Positions 1-5,001 of a stretch of 5,235 nt of DNA are shown piece after piece. The translations under genes were made by a program, and so were the position numbers. The notes under the pieces are model-generated. The model did no database searches. It had not been told where the DNA came from and saw nothing but the letters and a program-made list of their open reading frames with translations. Position 1 is the stretch's first letter, and each line of letters starts with the position of its first letter. This DNA comes from DATLBY01 sp035526665 (GTDB taxonomy: Bacteria > Acidobacteriota > Terriglobia > Bryobacterales > Bryobacteraceae): positions 1-5,235 of the forward strand of contig DATLBY010000479.1 of NCBI GenBank assembly GCA_035526665.1. The letters run 5' to 3'.

Positions 1-116
1 CCTCTCAAGTGAATCCTGAAGTCTTCATCTACCCGGATGAGATCGACATGATTGGTCAAGTCACGGGAGTCGCTATGCGTCTGGATCAGGCAAAGCGACG
101 CCGTACTCGCTCCTGA
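1..116 (+). CDS. 3' end of a truncated gene; product unknown
   Basis: The third reading frame is open from the left edge to a TGA at 114-116 and gives the last 37 residues of a protein that begins outside the window. The tail contains VNPEVFIYPDEIDMIGQVTG and ends in a basic run, KRRRTRS. The pattern of NP, then a hydrophobic strand, then IG(Q)VTGV(A)MR loosely resembles the C-terminal strand pair of S24/LexA-type repressors, but too little is present to assign a family. The last 44 bp overlap the 3' end of the minus-strand gene on the other side. That it is coding is judged from protein-like composition and from the overlap ending cleanly. An alternative is chance openness of a short frame. 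Confidence 0.55.
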   Translation, partial: SQVNPEVFIYPDEIDMIGQVTGVAMRLDQAKRRRTRS

Positions 117-531
117 GCACGGCAAGCAGCGCCTCAAAATCTGAACAATAGAGGCTCTTTTCCATTTGGCCCGCACTGGCCGGGATCAGATTCCGGAACG
201 GCGCCAGCCGCGACCAGTTATCAATCACAGTTCGACGGTCGTCCACCAACTCAGAAAGGTAGAGGTCGAGATCGCCCTTCTGCTGCTCGAGCGTGAACTC
301 CAGCCACTCGCGAAAAGCCTCAACGTGGCTATTTCGGAGCGCTGTATCGGCTTCCTTCTCTCCGAAGAGGAGGGATAGGCCGTGGTGTTGGTAGACGCCG
401 GCAGTCTGAGAGCGTAGTGACGACAGGTACACCAACCTGCCGAACACCGATGGAATTTGGGAGAGAGTATGCCGCCAAAGATTGGAAGGCGCACTCCGTT
501 CCATTGCCCCCCGTTCTGGAGCATTCGCCAT
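73..531 (-). CDS. Conserved soluble protein of unknown function, 152 aa
   Basis: I recognise this as resembling an uncharacterised family seen in Acidobacteriota; no biochemical role is known to me. The frame stays open upstream to an ATG at 702, but I place the start at the ATG at 531. That ATG has an AAAGGA ribosome-binding site about 10 nt upstream, the protein-like sequence begins there, and the extra 57 residues would run through a strong inverted repeat (561-624). Residues 18-40 (LWRHTLSQIPSVFGRLVYLS and onward) form the most family-like block. It is followed by TAGVYQHHGL near 43-52, an acidic and Leu-rich helical stretch at 70-97 (EWLEFTLEQQKGDLDLYLSE) and a C-terminal helix DFEALLAVLRSEYGVA. 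There is no signal peptide, membrane segment or metal motif, so a cytoplasmic all-helical protein is likely. The gene is divergent from the short secreted peptide at 717. Confidence 0.8.
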   Translation of the reverse strand: MANAPERGAMERSAPSNLWRHTLSQIPSVFGRLVYLSSLRSQTAGVYQHHGLSLLFGEKEADTALRNSHVEAFREWLEFTLEQQKGDLDLYLSELVDDRRTVIDNWSRLAPFRNLIPASAGQMEKSLYCSDFEALLAVLRSEYGVALPDPDA

Positions 532-560
532 GGGCTTAAATCCTTTGCTCCGATAGTACA

Positions 561-624
561 CCAGAACGGCGCGGATTCGACAGGTTAAAAACCTTAGAAA
601 AGTTAGATCCGCGCCGTGTTCTGG
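561..624. repeat. Large nested inverted repeat in a divergent intergenic spacer
   Basis: The left arm 561-576 (CCAGAACGGCGCGGAT) pairs with the right arm 607-624 (ATCCGCGCCGTGTTCTGG). All 16 left-arm bases are matched and the only defect is a two-base bulge (616-617) on the right. The 30-nt interior contains a second small stem, AGGTT (582-586) with AACCT (590-594), around three adenines. No T-run follows on the plus strand, and the element sits upstream of both flanking genes, so it does not read as an ordinary terminator. It could be a large operator, a structured 5' leader, or a REP/MITE-like unit. The pairing is read directly from the sequence; the role is unknown. Confidence 0.8.
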
Positions 625-703
625 AAGTGGAAAATCTTTCGTAAAAACGCCTTCCTCCTGACCTGAAGAAGTACTCTGGCTCAGTTCCGTAACGCCATTC
701 AAA

Positions 704-710
704 AAGGAAA
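704..710 (+). promoter_or_regulatory. Ribosome-binding site of the short secreted peptide
   Basis: AAGGAAA lies 6 nt before the ATG at 717, an excellent Shine-Dalgarno match and distance. It is the main argument that the 35-codon frame downstream is translated rather than a chance opening. Confidence 0.65.
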
Positions 711-716
711 CCGCTT

Positions 717-824
717 ATGATCTCCAGACTGCTTCTCGTACTTCTCCTGGCAATGCCGTTTACGGCTGCCACTTCCGTCGCTTCGGCCGACGAGCAATTT
801 CCCAGCTGCTACCCATGCGGTTAA
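717..824 (+). CDS. Short secreted peptide, 35 aa, unknown function
   Basis: I do not recognise a family. The frame has an ATG with a strong AAGGA site and ends at TAA 822-824. Residues 1-24 form a classic Sec signal peptide: n-region MISR, hydrophobic core LLLVLLLAMPFTAA (5-18) and c-region SVASA, with an AxA-type cleavage site before Asp25. The predicted mature part is only DEQFPSCYPCG, with two cysteines spaced CxxC. It could be a genuine small exported peptide, a short leader for the membrane-protein gene 92 bp downstream, or the remnant of a longer exported protein lost to a frameshift. The +1 frame stays open past the stop but gives no convincing protein. The gene is divergent from the 152-aa protein and sits beside the inverted repeat at 561-624. 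Confidence 0.55.
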   Translation: MISRLLLVLLLAMPFTAATSVASADEQFPSCYPCG

Positions 825-844
825 CTTAAGGCGAACGGCCGCGC

Positions 845-873
845 TTGCTCTGGGTTCGGTCGGTTTATACAGT
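845..873 (+). promoter_or_regulatory. Possible sigma-70-type promoter before the membrane protein
   Basis: TTGCTC (845-850) and TACAGT (868-873) are separated by exactly 17 bp. The boxes match the consensus at 3/6 and 4/6 positions. The call is weak and rests mostly on spacing and location in the 92-bp gap before the gene at 917. The -10 candidate lies inside the first copy of a direct repeat (867-887). Confidence 0.2.
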
Positions 874-887
874 TCGGTGATACAGTT
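867..887 (+). repeat. Tandem 8-bp direct repeat ATACAGTT
   Basis: ATACAGTT occurs at 867-874 and again, identical, at 880-887, a centre-to-centre distance of 13 bp. The pair lies 30 bp before the TTG start at 917. This layout could serve as a binding site for a regulator using direct half-sites, but a chance repeat cannot be excluded at this length. Confidence 0.4.
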
Positions 888-916
888 AAGTCCTGGAAGG
901 CCGCAAATAAAGAGCT

Positions 917-1690
917 TTGGGTCAAATTATTTCAGGATACGCCTCGTATGCCGCGGTGGGCATTTCGCTCATTCTCGGGGCGCGGCTATTCGGCTCGGGA
1001 TTGGCAAGCACCTATCGCTGGTTTACGGCGTACTTAATCACCGATTTTATTCTGACAGTTGTATTCTATGCAACACCCTATGGGACGAATCGTTACGCGC
1101 TTACCTATTTTGCAGCCCAGCCTGTGCGGTGGGTCTTGTATTTCGGTATCGTTCTCGAACTCTACCGGCTGGTGTTGCGCCGGCACCCAGGGATAGCCGC
1201 CTTCGGCCGGAAGTGGCTAATCCGGGCGCTGGGGCTGGCTGCTTTAATCTCGGTGTGCACTCTGTTCGTGCATCTGCAGGCATCCAGGGGCAAATATCCT
1301 GCGCTGGAAACTTATCACACGATTGAGCGACTGGTAAATATCTGTCTGTTTATTTTTTTCTTTCTTCTGCTGGCGATTCTGGCTTGGTTTCCAATTCAAC
1401 TCACGAAAAACCTGGCGGTTCTGTGCAGTGTCTTTGAAGCCCACATCCTGGTCCGCACCGGAATCACAATCGTCCGCAACGTGGGTGGCTTGGCTTCTCT
1501 TTCGATTTTGAACCCGATCCTAGCGTGCCTCGCGCCGGTCAGCATGCTGGTAGTAACCGTCCTATTGTCGCCGTCGGGTGAAGAGAGGAGCTTGAAGGCT
1601 GGTTTGAAGCGGCCGCCCGCGGCGGAAAAGCGTATCCTGGCGCACCTCGATGCCATTAACGACACGTTGTCGCGTTCCTCAAATCTATAA
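917..1690 (+). CDS. Seven-helix integral membrane protein of unknown function, 257 aa
   Basis: This resembles an uncharacterised membrane-protein family that I associate with Acidobacteriota; the function is not known to me. Hydrophobic segments lie near residues 11-29, 35-53, 66-87, 100-120, 138-160, 167-187 (weakest) and 193-217, so about seven helices. The family-like parts are YRWFTAYLITDFI (33-45), QPVRWVLYFGIVLELYRLVL (68-87), then RHPGIAAFGRKW, and IERLVNICLF (136-145). The last 40 residues are polar and end in EKRILAHLDAINDTL, a short amphipathic tail. The start is uncertain. An in-frame stop at 908-910 leaves TTG 917 as the first possible start, with only a poorly spaced AAAGAG before it. 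GTG 956 is an alternative but would shave the first helix. The gene lies upstream of, and in the same direction as, the 171-aa anchored protein, 106 bp away. Confidence 0.82.
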   Translation: MGQIISGYASYAAVGISLILGARLFGSGLASTYRWFTAYLITDFILTVVFYATPYGTNRYALTYFAAQPVRWVLYFGIVLELYRLVLRRHPGIAAFGRKWLIRALGLAALISVCTLFVHLQASRGKYPALETYHTIERLVNICLFIFFFLLLAILAWFPIQLTKNLAVLCSVFEAHILVRTGITIVRNVGGLASLSILNPILACLAPVSMLVVTVLLSPSGEERSLKAGLKRPPAAEKRILAHLDAINDTLSRSSNL

Positions 1691-1695
1691 AACCG

Positions 1696-1725
1696 TTGGC
1701 TGCCTAGTACTGTTTTACGTATATA
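1696..1725 (+). promoter_or_regulatory. Possible promoter of the 171-aa protein gene
   Basis: TTGGCT (1696-1701) and TATATA (1720-1725) are 18 bp apart in the AT-rich 106-bp gap after the membrane-protein gene. A small dyad, ATCT-GTAT-AGAT (1725-1736), abuts the -10 candidate and could hold an operator. Each box is only a partial match to the sigma-70 consensus. Confidence 0.25.
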
Positions 1726-1796
1726 TCTGTATAGATGTATTGCTTTGGCGCCCAAATCGGATATCCTGAGGATGCATTAAACAGCGAGGTGTTCAG

Positions 1797-2312
1797 GTGC
1801 TCGAGCTGAGTTTGTCGCTCCTGGTTCTGTCGGTGTTGTGTCTCTTCCTGCTGCTAAGGAAATTAGGAGCGCCAGCCGTTTCCGATTGCGAAGACGGATG
1901 GTTCGATGAGTTCTCCGTTGCGAGATACCGGCCGATGCTCCGGCTACTGCGAGAGGACGACTACGAGTTTCTGGGCAGGCAGCGCGGCTTAGATCCGGCT
2001 GTCGCCAGGAAACTACGCGCCGAGCGGCGCAAGATATTTCGCAGCTATCTTCGCAGCATGGTCCGCGACTTTCACCGGTTACACCTGGCGGCCAAGATGA
2101 TGGTGGTCTACGGGCACACGGATCGATCGGACCTGGCCTCACAGTTGCTGGGCCAGCGGATCCGGTTTCAGGGCTGCATTGCGTTGCTGCAGATGCGACT
2201 GGCTTTGCATACCGCCGGCATTGGAACAGCCAACGCGCAAGGGCTATTGGATTCGCTCGAGCAGTTTCGCCTGAACGTCGCCCAGCTGGGGCCACACGCC
2301 GCGACGGCCTGA
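1797..2312 (+). CDS. Membrane-anchored basic helical protein, unknown function, 171 aa
   Basis: I do not know a function; the sequence resembles an uncharacterised acidobacterial family. The GTG start at 1797 is supported by GAGGT (1786-1790), 6 nt upstream. Residues 4-20 (LSLSLLVLSVLCLFLLL) form one membrane helix followed by RK, which by the positive-inside rule puts the rest in the cytoplasm. There is no cleavage site, so it reads as an anchor. Then come DEFSVARYRPMLRLL (37-51), a strongly basic helix at 70-96 (ARKLRAERRKIFRSYLRSMV and onward) and a Leu-rich helical C-terminal half containing QMRLALHTAGIGT (132-144). The basic helix could contact nucleic acid, lipid head groups or a partner, which the sequence does not decide. 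The gene converges on the metallopeptidase gene with a 19-bp gap and no visible terminator. Confidence 0.8.
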   Translation: MLELSLSLLVLSVLCLFLLLRKLGAPAVSDCEDGWFDEFSVARYRPMLRLLREDDYEFLGRQRGLDPAVARKLRAERRKIFRSYLRSMVRDFHRLHLAAKMMVVYGHTDRSDLASQLLGQRIRFQGCIALLQMRLALHTAGIGTANAQGLLDSLEQFRLNVAQLGPHAATA

Positions 2313-2331
2313 GCCGCTTTTACGCCCCTGT

Positions 2332-3057
2332 TTAAAGCTTCTTGAGCGCCTCTTTGGCTTCGCTTAGTTGCTGAAAATCTTTTTCCGCCGCCTTGAACTC
2401 ACGCGTATGAACGCAGCGCCGTGAGCCCCGGTGTTCTACCGGATACTTCAAATGAAGCATCTCGTGGAACATGACATAGTCAACCGCAACCTGGGGAACC
2501 TGCGGCCGGTCCAGAGCGCGGCTCAAGATGATGGCGTGGTGGCTGGGGTCGTAGTGGCCGAGGGCGGTCCTGGAGGCTTGCCGGCTCCACCCAAGGGCGG
2601 GGCGGGCCATCAACCCGTGAAAGAAGCGCCGGTTTAGATCCTCGAATATTTCCTCCAGGTTGTAACACCGCCCCTGTGCGCCGGACAGGAACTTTCTGCC
2701 CCGCTGTTGGCGCAACTGCTCCAGGCTGTTTCGTGTGTCGCGCCGGTTTAAGTACAGCCGATAACGGTGGTTATACACGGATGGAACCGGCTTGCGGTAC
2801 AGTTTACAAATCAGAATGTATGCCAAGGCCTCGAGGATGGGAGCCGGAGCGTCTTTCAACAGATCGGTAATTCTGATTTCGATGGAGTTCCCCTGGAGGC
2901 GAATGAAGCTGTTTGCATTGGCAAAGGCGCAGAATTGCACCGTGAAGGCGGGCAGCGGCGTTCGAGGCTTCAAATCGGCGAACACGCGCCGGCAAATCTC
3001 CTGCGGTGTTTCGAAGAAGAGAGCAGTCTCGACTTGCATAAATGACGAATGTAACAT
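2332..3057 (-). CDS. SprT/YgjP-like zinc metallopeptidase, about 241 aa
   Basis: This is a predicted zinc-dependent protease of the SprT/M48-related group. HEMLH (198-202) gives two zinc-binding histidines and the catalytic glutamate. The third ligand is most likely His217 in VHTREF, matching the H-(S/T)-x-x-F layout of YgjP-type proteins; His209 (VEHRG) is the other candidate. Upstream blocks are FANANSFIRL (45-54), PAPILEALAYILICKLYRKP (71-90), HRYRLYLNRR (97-106) and YNLEEIFEDLNRRFFHGLM (132-150). There is no signal peptide or membrane helix, so it is probably cytoplasmic; the substrate is unknown. The frame is open to an ATG at 3204, but that would overlap the divergent fabH start, so I chose ATG 3057. 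ATG 3039 (MQVETALF) is equally possible; neither has a well-spaced ribosome-binding site. The protein ends in a Lys/Ala/Leu-rich helix. Confidence 0.8.
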   Translation of the reverse strand: MLHSSFMQVETALFFETPQEICRRVFADLKPRTPLPAFTVQFCAFANANSFIRLQGNSIEIRITDLLKDAPAPILEALAYILICKLYRKPVPSVYNHRYRLYLNRRDTRNSLEQLRQQRGRKFLSGAQGRCYNLEEIFEDLNRRFFHGLMARPALGWSRQASRTALGHYDPSHHAIILSRALDRPQVPQVAVDYVMFHEMLHLKYPVEHRGSRRCVHTREFKAAEKDFQQLSEAKEALKKL

Positions 3058-3065
3058 AGCAATAA

Positions 3066-3100
3066 GCGTCAAATTCCTCATTCGTACAGGAAGATGACGC
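3066..3100. promoter_or_regulatory. Dyad in the divergent spacer between the metallopeptidase and fabH genes
   Basis: GCGTCAAATTCCT (3066-3078) and AGGAAGATGACGC (3088-3100) are inverted copies matching at 11 of 13 positions, with the mismatches in the middle of each arm and a 9-nt centre. It fills much of the 89-bp gap between two divergent starts, which suits an operator controlling both genes. As RNA it could also fold in the leader of the minus-strand gene, where a GAGGA would lie inside the stem. The symmetry is seen; the function is inferred. Confidence 0.5.
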
Positions 3101-3137
3101 CGCTGGATCCCATGATAAATGGTGCGAATCGAAGTTC

Positions 3138-3143
3138 GGAGGA
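3138..3143 (+). promoter_or_regulatory. Ribosome-binding site deciding the TTG start of fabH
   Basis: GGAGGA is a perfect Shine-Dalgarno core, but only 3-4 nt separate it from the TTG at 3147, shorter than usual. No in-frame ATG or GTG lies nearby, so the TTG is the best start. An out-of-frame ATG at 3143 overlaps the site and opens a 31-codon frame of no apparent meaning. Confidence 0.6.
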
Positions 3144-3146
3144 TGT

Positions 3147-4133
3147 TTGCGGAAAGCGAAAATAACCGGAGTCGGATGCTACACGCCCCCGGGAGTGCTC
3201 TCAAACGAGGATCTGACTCACATGGTGGAGACCAGTGACAAGTGGATCCTGGAACGGACGGGTATTCGGGAGCGGCATATTGCGCCGCCGGAAATGGCCA
3301 CCTCCGATATGGCGGTTGAGGCTGGGCGTGCGGCGCTGGAGAAGTCGGGAGTCAGCGCGCCGGAGTTGGATGCGATCTTAGTCTGCACAGTGACCCCGGA
3401 TATGTTTTTTCCTTCCACCGCCTGCCTGGTGCAACATCGCCTGGGCGCGACAAAGGCTTGGGGCTTCGATCTGATCGCGGCCTGTTCGGGATTCGTATAC
3501 GGCTTGACTACGGCCGCCCACCTGGTAAGCGGCGGCTCGCACAAAAAAGTGCTGGTGATCGGGGCCGACACGATGTCGCGGATTATCGATTACAAGGATC
3601 GCGCCACCTGCGTCCTGTTCGGGGATGGCGCGGGCGCCATGGTAGTGGAGCCGGGCGATGACGATACCCATGGATTCATCGATTTCTCCAATGAGATCGA
3701 CGGGTCAGGCGGCGATTTTCTGAAGATGCCGGCCGGCGGCAGCCGCATGCCGGCAAGCGTGGACACCGTGCAGAGCGGTCTGCACTACGTGCACCAGGAT
3801 GGCCAGCAGGTGTTCAAGTTCGCCGTGCGAAAGATGCATGATGTCTGCTCGGAGCTGCTGACGCGCAACAACTTAACCACTGCAGATGTAACCTGGCTGA
3901 TTCCTCACCAGGCAAACAAGCGTATCATCTGTGCAGTGGCCGAAAGACTGAATCTAACTGACCGTGTGATCATCAACATCGATCGATACGGCAACACCAC
4001 GGCTGCCACCATTCCGCTGGCGACGCGCGACGCGCTTGAAAGCGGGAAACTAAAGAAGGGCGACCTGGTGCTGTTTGCCGCGGTAGGCGCCGGCTACACC
4101 GTAGGCGCCAATTTATGGCGCTGGGGTTATTAA
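3147..4133 (+). CDS. fabH: 3-oxoacyl-ACP synthase III (KAS III), 328 aa
   Basis: The enzyme condenses an acyl-CoA starter (acetyl-CoA in the classic case) with malonyl-ACP to begin fatty acid synthesis in the cytoplasm. The thiolase fold is complete and the Cys-His-Asn triad is present: Cys113 in AACSGF, His254 in IPHQANKRI and Asn283 in RYGNTTAATIP. Other hallmarks are ITGVGCYTPP at the N-terminus, TSDKWILERTGIRERHI (29-45), FGDGAGAMVVEP (158-169) and the C-terminal FAAVGAGYTVGANLWRW. The length is a few residues above E. coli FabH, with the extra residues between Cys and His. Starter specificity cannot be read from the sequence. No other fatty acid genes are adjacent. It instead precedes myo-inositol oxygenase by 14 bp, so it is probably co-transcribed with it. 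A secondary-metabolism KAS III-like role is possible, but the strict FabH motifs favour the housekeeping enzyme or a paralogue of it. Confidence 0.93.
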   Translation: MRKAKITGVGCYTPPGVLSNEDLTHMVETSDKWILERTGIRERHIAPPEMATSDMAVEAGRAALEKSGVSAPELDAILVCTVTPDMFFPSTACLVQHRLGATKAWGFDLIAACSGFVYGLTTAAHLVSGGSHKKVLVIGADTMSRIIDYKDRATCVLFGDGAGAMVVEPGDDDTHGFIDFSNEIDGSGGDFLKMPAGGSRMPASVDTVQSGLHYVHQDGQQVFKFAVRKMHDVCSELLTRNNLTTADVTWLIPHQANKRIICAVAERLNLTDRVIINIDRYGNTTAATIPLATRDALESGKLKKGDLVLFAAVGAGYTVGANLWRWGY

Positions 4134-4140
4134 GGGAGGT
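4134..4140 (+). promoter_or_regulatory. Ribosome-binding site deciding the myo-inositol oxygenase start
   Basis: GGGAGGT directly follows the fabH stop and lies 7 nt before the ATG at 4148. This near-ideal site is why I reject the in-frame ATG at 4115, which falls inside fabH and lacks such a site. Confidence 0.85.
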
Positions 4141-4147
4141 ATCTGGG

Positions 4148-4996
4148 ATGAGAGTTGTCGAAGGACCGCTGGAAAATCTGGGGCAATGGGACGATTTTGT
4201 TAAGGACCGGTACGATCCCAACAAGACGCAGGCTGATTTCCGAAAGTATGACAACACAACGCCTCCGGTAGTTCGCGAATTTTACCGGCAGAATCATACG
4301 CTGCAGACGCGCGATTGTGTATTGGAGAAAAAACGGCAGTATGCCGGGTTGAACAAAGGTGAGCTGGGTGTCTGGGAGGCCATGGAATACCTGAATACGC
4401 TGGTGGATGACAGCGATCCCGACACCGACCTCTCGCAAATCGAGCACAACCTGCAGACGGCGGAAGCGATCCGGCGCGACGGGCACCCGCGCTGGTTCAT
4501 CCTGACCGGTTTGATTCACGACCTGGGAAAACAGCTTTGTCTCTACGGCGAGCCGCAGTGGGCGGTAGTGGGCGACACGTTTCCAGTGGGATGCGCGTAC
4601 TCGGATAAAATCGTTTTCCAGGAATTTTTCCGGGATAATCCCGATTCAGAGAACCCTGCCTATCAGACGAGCACAGGCATCTACGAAAAGGGGTGTGGTC
4701 TCGAGAACATCGACCTCTCCTGGGGGCATGACGAGTATCTCTATCATGTGGTGAAGAATTATCTTCCCGAGCCCGCCCTATACATGATCCGCTATCACTC
4801 GTTTTATCCATGGCACAGGGAGGGAGCCTATAGCGACTTCATGAACGATCATGATCGCGAAATGCTGCCGTGGGTGCAGAAGTTTAATCCTTATGACCTC
4901 TACTCGAAGAGCAGCGAGAAGCCGGACGCGGTCAAACTCCGGCCCTATTACGAAGAGCTGATTGCAGAATTCTTTCCCCCGAAGCTTCGCTGGTAA
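4148..4996 (+). CDS. miox: Myo-inositol oxygenase, 282 aa
   Basis: This diiron oxygenase (EC 1.13.99.1) cleaves the myo-inositol ring with O2 to give D-glucuronate in the cytoplasm. It is full length (animal enzymes have about 285 residues). All six iron ligands are present: His100 in EHNLQTAEAIRR, His124 and Asp125 in GLIHDLGKQ, His194 in SWGHDEYLYH, His217 in MIRYHSFYPWH and Asp250 in FNPYDLYSK. Other family blocks are LVDDSDPDTD (85-94), GEPQWAVVGDTFPVGC (134-149) and the C-terminal KLRPYYEELI. These match the animal and plant family closely, so catalytic competence is likely. It differs from the usual bacterial inositol route, which starts with a dehydrogenase (IolG). It sits 14 bp after fabH and 5 bp before a TIM-barrel isomerase gene, which suggests one transcript. 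The name is used by family identity; bacterial nomenclature varies. Confidence 0.95.
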   Translation: MRVVEGPLENLGQWDDFVKDRYDPNKTQADFRKYDNTTPPVVREFYRQNHTLQTRDCVLEKKRQYAGLNKGELGVWEAMEYLNTLVDDSDPDTDLSQIEHNLQTAEAIRRDGHPRWFILTGLIHDLGKQLCLYGEPQWAVVGDTFPVGCAYSDKIVFQEFFRDNPDSENPAYQTSTGIYEKGCGLENIDLSWGHDEYLYHVVKNYLPEPALYMIRYHSFYPWHREGAYSDFMNDHDREMLPWVQKFNPYDLYSKSSEKPDAVKLRPYYEELIAEFFPPKLRW

Positions 4997-5001
4997 CCCC
5001 T

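Noticed and set aside
532..702. N-terminal extension of the 152-aa protein up to ATG 702
   Set aside because: It crosses the inverted repeat at 561-624, looks unlike the rest of the protein, and the ATG at 531 has a good ribosome-binding site.
877..1326. Plus-strand frame of 149 codons overlapping the membrane-protein gene
   Set aside because: It has Cys- and Arg-rich composition without family features, and it is a shifted reading of the clear seven-helix protein.
1777..2295. Minus-strand frame of 172 codons opposite the 171-aa protein
   Set aside because: Its Arg/Pro/Ala-rich composition is typical of an antisense frame in GC-rich coding DNA, while the plus strand has a ribosome-binding site and a membrane anchor.
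2313..2331. Possible bidirectional terminator between the convergent genes
   Set aside because: The 19-bp gap has no convincing stem and only a four-base T-run.
3058..3204. N-terminal extension of the metallopeptidase up to ATG 3204
   Set aside because: It would overlap the fabH start by 58 bp and cover the dyad spacer, and the added residues look non-conserved.
3143..3238. 31-codon frame from ATG 3143 overlapping the fabH start
   Set aside because: The ribosome-binding site abuts the ATG with no spacing and the peptide has no recognisable feature; the fabH frame is unmistakable.
4115..4147. Longer start for myo-inositol oxygenase inside fabH
   Set aside because: ATG 4148 has a near-perfect ribosome-binding site at 7 nt, and the 11 extra residues are just the shifted fabH tail.
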